The notes beneath the pieces were generated by a model. The model made no database searches. It saw nothing but the letters and a program-made list of their open reading frames with translations, and had not been told where the DNA came from. From the NCBI GenBank assembly GCA_018292915.2, contig JACVVK020000194.1, positions 767,501 through 831,500 on the forward strand: a stretch of 64,000 nucleotides of DNA, written 5' to 3'. The stretch is from Batillaria attramentaria (taxonomy: Eukaryota; Mollusca; Gastropoda; Batillariidae). The translations under genes and the position numbers were made by a program. This document shows, in pieces, positions 24,801 through 36,875 of the stretch; the stretch's first letter is position 1; every line of letters starts with the position of its first letter.

Positions 24801-27791
24801 ACGTTGACAGAAAGCTGAAATCCTCCTGGAAATGATGTGAGGAAGGCGCCCCGTCACTCGGTCCTGCATGGTGGGACAATTGCTGTGGCGGTCGAATCAT
24901 GATCGCGTGAGGCACAGAAGCCCCAGGAGCTGATGCCGACTGGTTGCGATCCTCGTGCAGCTGAGAATGCTGCCGTGGTGGCCGTTGCTGCGACTGTTGT
25001 GTGTGTTTGTTATTCATTTGTGTTTGTACAACCAAACCACCACTGTGCAGCACACCATGCAGACTGTTTGTGAAACTGGACGGTGGCTGCCTCCCTTGTG
25101 ACAAGATGGCGCTGATGTCCTCAAGCGTGATGATATTACCCGTGGCCGGAGCTGGGGGTCTTGATGCGGACAATGTGTCCTGGTGACCGACTCCATTTTC
25201 TGGTGAAGAGTTGTGGAGGGGTATGTTTTGGTGACCACGCGGTGATGATGTGGATGATGCTGATGGAGACCCTATTAACAATCAACAAACGAATAAACAC
25301 CGCAGACGGAAAGAAAGAAAATACAAGAACAAATAAAAGTGCTGAAATTACACAGAGAGAACCGAGTCATGATGTACGCCAGTTCAGCACAACTGTTTCT
25401 GTATTTCAAGGGTTCCTGCCAGAAGGTAATATCAATACAAATTCAAAGAAGAGAAATGGTATGTTTTAGCAGGGAACACTTGATTTATGTGTATATTATC
25501 ATTTGAACTTGCTAAAAAGCAGACAGATGCTGGTATGGATGCATCTTCAATGAGCCAGAATGACAACACACGCACGCACGCACATACACGCACTCTCTCT
25601 CACACACACACACAAACACTCTCTCTCTCTCTTTCTCCACTTAAAATTGAATCAAAACATCTTTGTTCTTACCAGACAAATTATTTCGACCAGCTGACTC
25701 CTGCACCATTCCTTTCCCATCTTGTTGTCTGGAAACGCAACAAGAGACGCACAATTCACATTTTCACCGCATGGGAATTTCAGAAACCATTATTTGACAT
25801 CAACTTTTCAAAAAGCTAGCTGCTGTCATCAAGAAGTGTGTATCTGAAGGACCTCCACCCATGACTCCTTTCAGTTATCAAATGCTCTCCTGCAGACTGA
25901 CTGACTACCTTTCGCACTTCAAGCTGCATTCAACTTCAGGTGGGAAAATGCTGAAAGGCAAAACTCCCACACGCATTTTTTTCCATATTGTGTTTGTTGT
26001 GTGTGTGTTTCAGGATTTGTTTTCTTCTGTCTTTTTTTTTTTTTTTTTTTTTTTGGGGGGGGGGGGGTGTCTTTTTGCTTTGGGGGGGGGGGGGGGGGGG
26101 GGGGGGTATTTGATTTCCATGAGAAAAACGTTCTACAGCCTCATAAACCCAGTCTTTCTATACAGTGTAAAAGTGGACAATTCTCTATCCTACAACTTTC
26201 AATTTCAACCTGCACTGCTAAAACCTGACTGCAGGAATGCACTTGAATGGTGAAGCATTTGAAACCAGTCATGCAGGATGACCGTAAGTAACAGACCTGT
26301 GACACAAACTCCTTCTCATGGTCCAAGGAAAACAGCAGCAGTAAGTCGTCACTAAACTCATTTACACTTTATACTCACTTATCACTGCCAAGGTTGTCTC
26401 CACCAGAGGTAGCTGCCATTCCAGAGGAGCTGACGTTGAACTGCGGACCTGCAGACTGCGACATCGCTCCTTGTTGTGCCAGACCCAAAAGACCGCCTGA
26501 CATGGTCAGACCCAGCGACGATGCCATAGAACTGCTCAGATTCTACGGAAGGATGCGAGATGTTTGAAATATTCACCATTGAAATCTGAGACACTGCTAA
26601 ATAAAATTTTCAAAAGTGTTAGTGGTCTGCTCCTGAAGGAAATGATGATAATGATGATGATAACAGTGGTGATAGGAATCAGAATTTCTGGTGATCTGAG
26701 ACACCGACTGATAGTACGAATAAATGGGTGGTGGCCAACATCTGAAAAACTCCGAGAAGAGCAAACCAACAAAACATTTTGCTTCAGCATCAAACCTCAG
26801 AAGCAGTAGGGGGTCAACAAAACACCTGCGCCTGACTGTCCAGTAAGTGGTGCAGGGCACGGCTTTCACACTACCCTACCGAATACTGAAGAAGCAGAAG
26901 ACGAGGCTGACAAACTTACCCTACGCTGGGGAGTACTGGCGAGAAGAGACACCGCCTCGTTCCACTGAGACTGCATGATAAACTGAAGCTTTGTCAGGAC
27001 TTCCATTCTGCGAAGTAAAATTCCAGTATTTAGTTCCAGAATTACACGATTACAACTGTGTGAAATACACTCTTGTAACCTTACATGCAGTCACAGTTAT
27101 CAATGTCCCTAAAACCCATATATTACAGATACAGATACAGATAAAGGAAATTTGTTGCTCCAAAGAAGGCTGTGAATTAACCACCTCCACCCACAATGAA
27201 AAGCGAACGTCATGAGGAAAAATATATAAGTGATAAGCTGCAATACGCACCTCTGAGACTCCAGTTTCTGTTTGGCTTGTTTGAGAGTTGTATTTTCCTG
27301 CCTGTATTCATTCAGCCTGCACAGGAACCATACCATTTACAAATCACTGTACCAACAAAAAGGAAATCCCAACACAAACCAAATTTGTCCATCAAATTCC
27401 AAAACTTAAATAGCTGAGCTGACCCTTCGCACCAGGTGATTGTAATGTGTTCATGTCCAGTGTGTGATAGAATGCGCGTGATTCATGTGAGCATGCGTGT
27501 TGGGTTCAGCTCACGACACTTTGAGCCAGTTCAAGAAATTGGGTAAAGCGCCCACACACAATACACAATTATTATTCTTATTGTCACCAAGCAGAAATGT
27601 GTAACATAGAAACAATCTTTCCCATCATTTCTGCGGTAGAATGTCAGCGAAAGTCAAATTGATTTGGGAACAGCAAGTACACACATTAATATTTGTCATC
27701 TGAACTACACCTGTATCTTCAAATCACACAGCAAAAAAAAACAAAAAACCAAAAAAAAAGCAATTCCATGATGACAACAAAATGAGTGTTC

Positions 27792-27854
<63 letters not shown>

Positions 27855-28744
27855 GTTAATGCCGTGTGCCCACAAAATGCCCAGTACCCTCACGGTATGA
27901 TCAGTCAGTAGATCTCTTGACTCATATTTCAGCAACGACAGCAAACAGAAGACTACAATCTTGCACGTGTCTAGAAGCTATCATGTTTTCACCATGAGCA
28001 GCTCCGATGAATGTATGGGCTTCGATGAAACGAACATCCTAAATTACTGACCTGCTCTCCAATTCTGCAATCTGCTGTCTGTGATCCTCTTCTTTACGAT
28101 GCGTCTCCTGGCGGAGAGCCGACATCTGTTTCTCCATGTCCTTCTGGTGTCGCTGGTGAAGCTCCGACACCATACGCCGGTGTTTCTCCGCCTGCTCCTC
28201 CTGCTCCGCTCGCATTTTCTCATGGACGTCATTCAGCTGTTCTGAAATCTGGAAGGAGCAAAGAAGCAGACTGCACTTTCCTGCGTCACATGCATTTTCT
28301 GACGGACATTATTCAGCTATGCTGAAACCTGGAAGTATAGGGGAGACAGTAAATCTCATTTCAATCTTAATTGCCCGTTTCGGGATGAATAAAGTGCAAT
28401 TGATTGATTGATTGATTGATTTTGCAGCTGCGACAGTGAAATAAGTTGATATTCATCATGAAGCGTATCTCTCGGTAGCACTTTTAAAATGATTACGAAA
28501 AAATAATAAAAGCTAGACTTAAAAAGTTGATTCCATAGTTAATTCCGTATGATGAATATTTTTTTAAAAGTTAATTCCATCGCTTTAAAAATAATAATAA
28601 TAATAATAATAATGATGATAATATTAAGAGATGGTTCTTTTAACCCTGGTAGTGCTGAGCCTGGAATGTTCTGGCTTACCTCTATGGCTTTTTCAGCATA
28701 AGACAAATTGATTCAGCAAGACAAGGGTTAAAGTGCGGCTCTCA

Positions 28745-28804
<60 letters not shown>

Positions 28805-30859
28805 CCATCAGGTAAACTGTCCACTATCAAAGCACATGATGGTGGAGGAGTGGGGTAACATGAAAGTGGGTGTAGTGGGGTCACACAAAAATACGTTTCA
28901 TACAATAATAAAGAAACTTAGAAACGGGCATGACATGCGACCCAACTAACTAAACGATTCAACTAGCAATCAACACACCTCTCTCTCCATTTGCGCGTGC
29001 ATGTCGGCCTCCAACGATCGCTGGGCACTCTCAAACTTGGCCTCCGTGATGGCCATCTCAACCTTTAGGCTCTCCTGGTGATGGAAGAGAGACAGTAAAA
29101 CATGTCAAATGCAACATCTACTAGTCAAAAAACAAAGCATAAGTAAATAACCGTTAAATTACGAAAACTACACATGGCTTGTCCGTGGCGCAACGCTTTA
29201 GAAACACAAATTGTGATTTGTTTTATTTCAAGTTTTGTGGCTGTGGACGGCCTCAGTTTTTTATGGTATACCGACAAAGGAAATCAAAGTGGTTACAATA
29301 ATAATAATAATCTTGTTGTTATGATAATGTGAATACGCATCCAAACTTGAATGCAGTAAAAGTGAAATGAGAACAAAATTAAATTTGTTAGTGCTTCTGA
29401 AGTTCACCAGAGAGGAAGCGGAGTCTGACCTTTTCTCTGACAGCACTGTCGACCTCCATCTCGAGTCGCTTGACCTCCGTCTCTGCCTGGTGAAGTTTCT
29501 CCTCCAGCTCCTCCCCTTTCTTAGTCTGTTCCTCCAACTTCACCTGTAACACAAGAATCCCGTCAGGAACGCTAGTCTAAAATAACAATAATAATGTGTA
29601 TAAATAGAAATGACGCTTTACCCACCTGCTTGGCTCAACGCGCTGCAATCACACACTCATGCTCAAGTGAATCACGCACGTTCACTCACACCTTCAACAT
29701 CAACACACTGCAATCATGTGGTGTGTAGGGTCAGCTCAGTTATTCAAGTTTTGGAAATCAGAACCACATCTTACTTTCTATTTTACTTTGGCAGAACATT
29801 TCCTAAAGGGTGGAGGGGTGGGGGAGGTGGGAGTAGGAGGGGGGGGGGGGGCGGAGGAAACCTGCAGTAAACCAGAAAACAAAAAACAGGAAAAATCGAA
29901 ACGTTAAGTCCTACTGACCCTCTCCATCTGCATGACCTTGAGATTGGCGTCCTTGACCTGGTCGATCTTGTGCAACAGTTCCTGCTCGCGCTCGTACCAG
30001 TTGTCCTGCTCTGAGTGCAGCCTCTCCTGGGCCTGCTGCGCTCGCTTCTCCGCCAAGTCCCGCGACTCTTTCAGCTGTTCCCATTCTTGCTCCATCAGAG
30101 TGGCTCGCTCCCTCTCTGCTTGTAGCATGTCCTCCGAGTGCTCCTTGTCATGAACTGCTGCGGACAGCTAGAAAAGGGGTTAAGAGTCAGATTAGGAAAA
30201 TCCACGATTACTGCGTTCAACCGCTGTTGTCCAATGCAAGCCAAACTACTCAGCTGTTTCTGAAAGCACCAAAAATACAAAATAAAACAGTGTGGAAAAA
30301 AAACCCCAATATTAATTATATCCCCCCTCCCCCTCCAAATAAAAAGAAAAAAAAAAAAGAAGTAAAATCAAACAAAGAAAAAACTCAGTATGAAAGCAGT
30401 AACTACCAACCAACAAACCAAGCATCAAACAAAGGCACAACCAACAAACAAGTGAGCAAACAACTTGATGCATGCTGCATTACCTCTGATTTCAGTTTAT
30501 CCACTGCAGCCGCTGAGCTTTCCTTCTCTTGCTTCAGCTCTTCAACAGTGTTGGCAAGGTCCCTCTCAAAACTGTCGATCATCTGACAGAGAAAAACAGA
30601 TTGCCAGTAACGGAACAGGACCCGTAGCCACAGTGACAGGTCTAAATACTAAAACTTCTAGTGCAACCATAATCATAATCCATACACGATTACCTAGACA
30701 TGAGTATGTGTGCTGCAGGTCTGAGCAATAATTTTGTTATTTCCCTTGATTTATTTATTGTATGGTATTGCACTCGAAGCAATTCCACAAATTTATGAAA
30801 TATTCACCACATCTGTTTAGGGTTGTTTTACTTGTTTTTCTAGGAACAGAATTTCCTCC

Positions 30860-30903
<44 letters not shown>

Positions 30904-33224
30904 GAAAAAAGTTCTTCATTAAAGGATAAACTCCTCTGGACAAAGTGTAACAGTGAAAACTCTGCCGTTACAATCCACAGTCATGATGCGAAATATGTGA
31001 AGAAAAACAAACAAACAAACAAACAAACAAACACTTTCAAAATAATACTAACAGCCTGTTGCTTGTGGAGTGTTTCTTCAATCTGTGATTTTTCCTTCAT
31101 GACCATGTGCATGTATTCATCCTTGTCCGCCTCTCTCTTCTTCCACCCCTCCACTACTTTCGCCAGTTGCTGTTGAAAGGAAAAATACAGCATAAGAAAA
31201 TGCGTGTGTATGTTAGGCAGAAAATGAAAAGGGTGGGGGAGGGGGGTGGGGGTTGGTGCTGCTAATCAGAGCCAGCCTCTCTCTCTTGCGTACATGCACA
31301 CACACCCATAAACACACACACACACAAACACACAAGCTCACATGCATGCTGGCACACACACAATCAGTTCTCTTGTTAATAATAGCAAGAAGCACACAGA
31401 GTTTAACTTGTACACTCTCCTAGTCATACCCAATAACCCTTCACTTCAATAAACATAGAGGTGGGGACAGAGGCTGGGGGAGGGTGAAGGGTTTGTGTGT
31501 GAGGATGGCAGCATTCAATACGAACCTTGTCTACCATAACCCTTCACTTCAATAAACATAGAGGTGCGGACAGAGGCTGGGGGAGGGTGAAGGGTTTGTG
31601 TGTGAGGATGGCAGCATTCAATACGAACCTTGTCTAACTGGTCAATCATGATGTCTTTCCTCTTGTCTGTGGATACAGCCACTGCAAGCTGCTGCTGTGT
31701 CTCCAGTAGCTGAACATGCAAAGGTTACATGGAGATCAAATCACAAGCACAGAAACTAAACTAATGAAAACAGGCCTTGTACATTCAAGAATAATTCAGT
31801 TCTTGCACAAGTTAAAAACCCACACAAAAATGCACATAATACAGAATAATTCAAATCAGTATTTTGCCACCAATCTACCATAAACAACATAAAAATGAGT
31901 GATGGAGAGAGAGAGAGAGAAAATGTTTTACGTACCTTTCCATTCAGAGCCTGAATCTGCTGCTCACAATGCTGCAGAGGTAAAAAAAAAACCACAGCAA
32001 TGACTGAAATATGAGGACACTAGTCACTACTATAGGTTTCCTTGTTTTTTTTGTTTGTTTTTTTAAATGGAATGATATTCATGCAAAAATAAATAGCCTG
32101 TCATACAAAGCTGGATGTTAATCTGTACACTTCAAAGAAAATCTGTTAAATAATATGTGCTTAAAATTGTTATGAATAGATCTAATTTTTAAGGATTTGT
32201 AGACGTGAACTTTAAGACACTGAGATCGCCATGGTAACTAAAGTTTGAGTTGACACTTTTTCTGATTCCAGTTTTTCTATGGCGGCCGGAAAATGACGTA
32301 CTGTGGCTGTGTTCAACAGAAGGAATTTTACAATGGACGCAGAACACAAGTATGCTCTTTCTACGACAATTCTAGTCAGAATATCAAAATTCCACATGCA
32401 TCACCGCCGACATGTGTGATCATCTGGCTTAACAGAGAAACCATTTGCGTGAGCTGATAAAACCTGTACCTTTCTTCTGTAGCGCTCTTTCTCAAGACAG
32501 TCACGGAGGTAGACGACCTCGCTGTGCGAAGACATGTCGCTCTTCATCGACATGCTGGACATGTCCGAGTAGACTTTGTAGGAGAAGCTGGGAAAGGTCT
32601 CAAACATGTCAGACATTTCTTCCTGTCCTCTATACCTGTGAAGGAAAACCAAAAAAGCTTGTCACACTAACTACAAAGACAGAAACATGCATGCGTCACC
32701 AGGAATTTTCTTTCCCCTCCACCACAATTTCCTCTGAATAACTTGAATGAGAATCAGGACGTGATTAACATTCCTATCATTGTCTGAATCGATATATCCA
32801 TCTTGTAAATAACCACCTTCTTATGTTAAAACTACAAATAAAGATTTCATACCCAGAAACTGAACTGGCATCATCACGAAGGTGGTGTGGTGGTCTGTCC
32901 ATCAGCAGGTCACTGGCAGAGTCAGCAAAGTCGAACGCCCGCGAGTCTGCAATCCAGCAAATGAGTAGTGCAAAACACGAAATATGGTACATGTACCAAG
33001 AGTCAAGACTGAAGAAGTAGTAGCTAAAAACATGCAGAGCCATGATATTGATAGCCCAATCAAAAGTAAGAGACGACGAAACTTTTAAAGTCTATGGCAC
33101 AGGCCTCTACCAGAAAGTTCGCCCCCCCCCCCCCCCCCCCCCCACTCCTTGCTGGTTTATCTGGAGGTGGCTTCAAGAACTTCCCTTGCTACACCTATAG
33201 ATTACCCAACCATTCTTGTTCCCC

Positions 33225-33255
<31 letters not shown>

Positions 33256-36200
33256 AAGAAAGAAAGAAAAAAGATGAAAAAAAGAGGTGAGGGTCAGCTG
33301 GTTTCTGGAACTTGTGGCTGTTTGGGAGGCCCTGTACATAACACAAAACCCATCACTTCTTTACACTAACCAAAAGCAGCAGCATCTCTGGGAACACGAA
33401 GCATGCTCTGCAGTCGACTGCGCACTTCCTCCATGCCTTGCACCTCAACGCTCATGTTGCCACGACCATCTCGTTCCTGTCATGATACACCGTAGCAAGA
33501 AACCACATTTATAAACATTTAAACATGAATTTTTATGCTGCTGAATAGAAACAGGCTGTCCAGACAGAGATGATAAAAAAAGATCTGAAGCTGAAACATA
33601 GAAAAAAGTTCTGACTGTAAAAAATAAAACCTGCACATGTACTAATGTAAATTTATTGTAAGCACTACAACCAGAATTTACTTACAATATGAAGAACTTA
33701 TGCAACTTAACCTTCCGGCTACGTCGCTAAAAAACTTCTTAGTCCTACATCGTGTGAAACAACTTACCCATGGTTTTTAAATAGCTAATTTTCGACTTAT
33801 TCCTAGTCCTACGTCGTGGGAAACAAATTACCAATGGTTTTTATATAGGCAGATTGCAGCTTATTCCTAGTCCTACATCGTGGGAAACAAATTACCCATG
33901 GTTTTTATATAGGCATTTCACAACTTATTCTTTAATTACTCTGCTAATTACAAGTTAAGCAACACAATTTTTGGCATGAACATGTAGTAAAACCATTTAT
34001 TGACAAAGTCATGAAATTTCAAAGGTGTGACATAAATATTGACAGAGATACGTTCATCTAAAGCAATGTGTGTGCAACTTTTTACCCACAACGTCGTCCG
34101 AAGGTTAAATGCTTGTGCCTGCACGCAGCACAGGAGAAGAGGGGAGGGGGTGGGGAGTGTGGGGGGGGGGGGGGGAGGGAGTGGGTAGAAAATGACAGGG
34201 TGACCACTGCTGTTTAAGTTAGCGCAGGATTAACAGATAGCCATCAGTTACACTACAGAATGGTGCTGAAGCAGAGGCACACATAATAGTGAGACTTAGT
34301 AGGATTTCGTACGGAGGACTTCGTTGAGCAGCGTAACCCATTTACATGTAAATTAGGCTCACACGGCAGAGGCCGCGAGCTGCTAACGCGCTGCGATTAG
34401 CTAATGGTACCCGTAACGTGCCTAATTTACATGCAAGTGGGTTACGCTGCTCAGCGAAGTTCTCCGTACGAAGCCCTACTAAGTCTCACTAATAGCTCAC
34501 CAAAACAATCTGCTTCTCAAGACTTTAGTTTAACTTGACTAGACTCAAACAGTATAATAATGAACGAACAAGGCACACTGGTTAAATCCAATACTATGTT
34601 ACAATGTTTGGAAAACATTTAAAATAGTCGGTGCCCTTACCTGTCTCTGGCTCTCCTGATGCAACTGTCCAACCTGGGTCACCACAGCGTCTGGGTGATG
34701 ATGCACCAAGTTATCACCATCCGGTGAATCCATCCCACCAAGATGCTGCAGCTGCTGGGAATGCTGATGTTGTTGCTGCTGCTGACGTTGCAACTGTCTC
34801 TGCTTCTGCTGCAGCATCTGCTGTTCCTGCTGCAGCTGGCTGCGTTGTTGCTGCAGCTGCGACACCCGGCTTTCTGCTCCCCTTGCTGCGGCGGCTCCTG
34901 TCGTTCGTTTACCTGGAGGCTGCTGACCTGATCGAACCGCTGGCTGTGATGCCGATGGCTGCATGCGCTGTGACGCAGGAGGTGGTTGCTGCTGCCGCCT
35001 CTGCGGTGGTGGCTGCTGTATGTCCCTGGCTGAAGCACCAGCTGGGAACTGGTCGGACGGTTTGGCTGGCTGGGTCTTGGAGACGCGCTGGGGATTGCGG
35101 TTGCTGTTGGACTCTTTGCCAACACCACTGACCCGACTGTTACTGTTGTTGCTGGTGGTGGAGTGAATAGAACCCTGGGAAGACGTCCTTGACGGCAGTA
35201 CTGGTCCGGCCGATGCGGAGCTCTGAGCACCCACACCCATGTGACTATCGTTGTCACCAGCGACAGCTCCGTCCCCATCACCACTGCTAACGGCAACAAC
35301 AGCGGCTCCCTGTACCGCTGGCCTCTGCGCTCCACTGGCCACCTGCCTCCCAGTTCCAGCCGACCCAACCCCAACACGGTTTCGCACTGCGTTCTGACTC
35401 CCAGCGCCCGCGCCTCTTTGGTCAGAGCGGCTCATTCGTGGGCATACCTGCTGAGCTCCATGGGCATTCACTGCACCTGCAGCCCCTCCTTTCCCAGCCG
35501 GGCCTCCACGGACTTGTTGGATGCTCTGCATGTTCTTCGGCCTCGCTGATTGCATCTCGGGATGTTCCTTGGTATCCGCTGCATTCGCTGGGGCCGCATG
35601 GCTCAAGTTTGTGTTACTGGACGTCTGGGTGGGAAGAGTAACAACAGAGGATCCACTTCCAATGGAAGTTGCATTCTGACCAGCAGCGATGGGGTGGTGG
35701 CCACTGGGATCTCCTTCAGCATGCTCCAGCCTCTGATCTTTGTCAGGGTGAATGTCTTCGGGCACTGATCCATGGAGATTTCTGGTGGGCGACCTGCGAG
35801 GTGATGCCGACCCTTCAGCGTTCCAAGCCTGACCATCGCCCTGCTCCCCAGGCGTCGAAGTTCGGAGGGACCCTCCCCGAATACTGCTGACCAGCATAAA
35901 CATAACCCCCACTGTGGAATGAGTCAAGACTTTCGTCCGTCAGGTTCCTGTCCGAGAATGGGGGTCTGTAGGCATCCCTTGTGTGGTCAACCTCCTCACC
36001 ATTGGTGGACTCTCTGTCGTCCTCCATCTCGTCGTCATGGTATTCTCGGCGGTCGTCCTCAGGGAAAAAGTCCTGGTCCTCTCTCTCAAGGCTGTCATAC
36101 AAGTTCGCCGAGTGATTGTGGAAATCGTCAGCACTCATGGGAGGTAACTGAACCATCTGTGTCTGAAGGAAGTTGCTGCGTAATCCAAGTGACATGTAAG

Positions 36201-36858
36201 CTGTGCCCCTGTCAAAATCCAAGTCATCGTGACCCTCAATTATTCGCACGTTCTGTGTTTGATCACCCATGACAGGATTCATCATGGCACCAGCATTAGC
36301 AGCGAACAGGTCCACCTCCTCCGATCCATGCAGCTCAGGACGATCATCCATGAAGTCCGACTGAATAAAAACACCTCGAGGAATGAACCTCTGGTCCACA
36401 GCAGAAACATCATCACCATCTGAATCATCAAAATTCAACACTCTCGCTGGAGTGAAGACCACGTCATTACCATCTCCACTGACCCCTGCTCTGTGTCCGT
36501 CATCCTGTGTCGTGAATCCGTGACTACCAACAGGGCTCACCCACGATGCCCCTCTCTCCTTTCCAACTCCATCTTCCTTTGTGCCATCCTCACCCTCGTC
36601 TTCTGCGTCATCCTCATCAGTGGCCATTTCTTGCCACTCACCATCTCCATCTTTGGCGTCAGCTGTATTCTCATCACTTGCAGCAGCATTTTCAGGTGAA
36701 GCTGTTTCAGCAAGGTGACTGGTCTCCCCTGCACCATTTCCGGTATCAGTGTCTTGCTGGAAAGCATCTATGAGCTGGTCTGCCAGATTTATTGCCAGGT
36801 CTGCCACCGTAGTCCTTGAAGCATCCTCGTCACTAGGATTTTTCTCCAAAGAAGCCAT
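20379..36858 (-). CDS. CNTROB: Centrobin (centrosomal BRCA2-interacting protein) orthologue
   Basis: Twenty-three coding exons: 34641-36858, 33371-33476, 32853-32946, 32470-32635, 31936-31971, 31629-31709, 31053-31169, 30484-30582, 29919-30167, 29430-29543, 28979-29074, 28052-28248, 27251-27316, 26920-27007, 26379-26542, 25673-25728, 24431-25271, 24160-24244, 23589-23679, 23307-23389, 22842-23107, 21441-21567, 20379-20579. All junctions are GT-AG and phases agree. Centrobin is a daughter-centriole coiled-coil protein needed for centriole elongation. Recognition rests on the segment QQLAVAV..D..KD.MI.QLDK followed across exons by VVEGW, plus CEQQIQAL, a long Glu/Gln/Arg coiled coil, a QSQWNEAVSLL segment and a basic C-terminus. 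The product is about 1,879 aa, roughly twice human centrobin; the first coding exon adds an acidic then Gln-rich extension. That exon needs one base skipped between 35815 and about 35945 to stay in frame. Confidence 0.87.
20902..21110 (-). pseudogene. LINE C-terminal (RNase H-end) remnant in a CNTROB intron
   Basis: The minus strand reads TTEHVLLNCPLHDGPRQDT, later LEALRRTVAYMRTTGVPI and then a stop. This is the familiar tail after the RNase H domain of non-LTR retroelement polyproteins (TxEHxLxxCP ... LRRTxxFxxxTG). An in-frame TGA interrupts it upstream. It lies between the last two coding exons of CNTROB. Confidence 0.7.
21750..21833. repeat. (GT)n microsatellite
   Basis: A GT array with CG interruptions in a CNTROB intron, preceded by a T-rich run at 21659-21690. 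Confidence 0.95.
22121..22793. mobile_element. Non-autonomous DNA transposon with GGGCCGCGTTTCTTA ends
   Basis: The left end gggccgcgtttctta (from 22121) is the reverse complement of the right end taagaaacgcggccc (to 22793). The 673-bp body is GC-richer than the surrounding intron. On the minus strand it has a 40-codon frame starting MAAESRTRLLARLKRKKK, and no transposase is recognisable. I could not identify a clean target-site duplication. It lies in the CNTROB intron 21441/22842. Confidence 0.6.
23783..23890. repeat. Imperfect inverted-repeat element (MITE-like)
   Basis: The arms share ttctggtgt / acaccaaaattc and a ctattctcaaaatcc core with the element at 11408-11515. It lies in a CNTROB intron. 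Confidence 0.35.
26031..26106. repeat. Poly-T followed by long poly-G runs
   Basis: A T run and two long G runs in the CNTROB intron upstream of exon 25673-25728. The count is likely inexact in the assembly. Confidence 0.9.
27392..27575 (+). mobile_element. SINE-A 3' tail, 5'-truncated copy
   Basis: It contains aacttaaatagctgagctg, gattgtaatgtg and gaaattgggtaaagcgcc, ending in AT-rich repeats. It is antisense to CNTROB, in an intron. Confidence 0.75.
27796..27853. repeat. (CA)n microsatellite
   Basis: A pure CA array in a CNTROB intron. Confidence 0.95.
28640..28731. mobile_element. Small TTAA-flanked element with CCCT/AGGG ends
   Basis: TTAACCCTGGTAG at the left and acaagggTTAA at the right give TTAA flanks with short inverted ends, a piggyBac-like signature. 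A related sequence (ttaaccctggtagtgccca) occurs at about 17862. It is too short to code. Confidence 0.35.
28743..28801. repeat. (CA)n microsatellite
   Basis: A pure CA array in a CNTROB intron. Confidence 0.95.
29600..29755 (-). mobile_element. SINE-A 3' tail, diverged copy
   Basis: The reverse complement carries recognisable but diverged tagctgagctgaccc-type, gattgtaatgtg-type and gggtaaagcg motifs. It is in a CNTROB intron in the same orientation as that gene. Confidence 0.55.
31433..31638. repeat. 103-bp tandem duplication including a CNTROB splice donor
   Basis: Two copies with period 103 bp (first from 31433, second from 31536) differ by very few bases. The second copy contains the donor and last bases of the CNTROB exon 31629-31709. 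The first copy carries the identical donor-like sequence (rc of cgaaccttgtcta) 103 bp further into the intron. Confidence 0.9.
33121..33257. repeat. Two poly-C runs and an A-rich run
   Basis: Long C homopolymers at about 33121-33143 and 33221-33245 are separated by 80 bp and followed by a poly-A/GAAA tract, in a CNTROB intron. Confidence 0.9.
33711..34104. mobile_element. TTAA-flanked MITE, piggyBac-like
   Basis: TTAA occurs at 33707-33710 and 34105-34108. Immediately inside are inverted ends ccttccggctacgtcg (left) and cgtcgtccgaagg (right). The left half holds about three 64-bp tandem units starting at about 33741, 33805 and 33869 (agtcctacRtcgtg). There is no coding capacity. It lies in the first coding intron of CNTROB. 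Confidence 0.7.
34288..34490. mobile_element. 203-bp MITE with about 71-bp terminal inverted repeats
   Basis: Arms 34288-34358 and 34420-34490 are near-perfect reverse complements (start agtgagacttagtagg, end cctactaagtctcact). AAT flanks both sides. It is non-coding and lies in the first coding intron of CNTROB, about 150 bp from the exon. Confidence 0.8.
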
Positions 36859-36875
36859 GTCAGAACACCTCTGAT

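Noticed and set aside
34631..35549. Plus-strand and alternative-frame ORFs across the centrobin first coding exon
   Set aside because: They are shadows of poly-Gln and low-complexity coding sequence. The minus-strand frame connects by splicing to recognisable centrobin exons.
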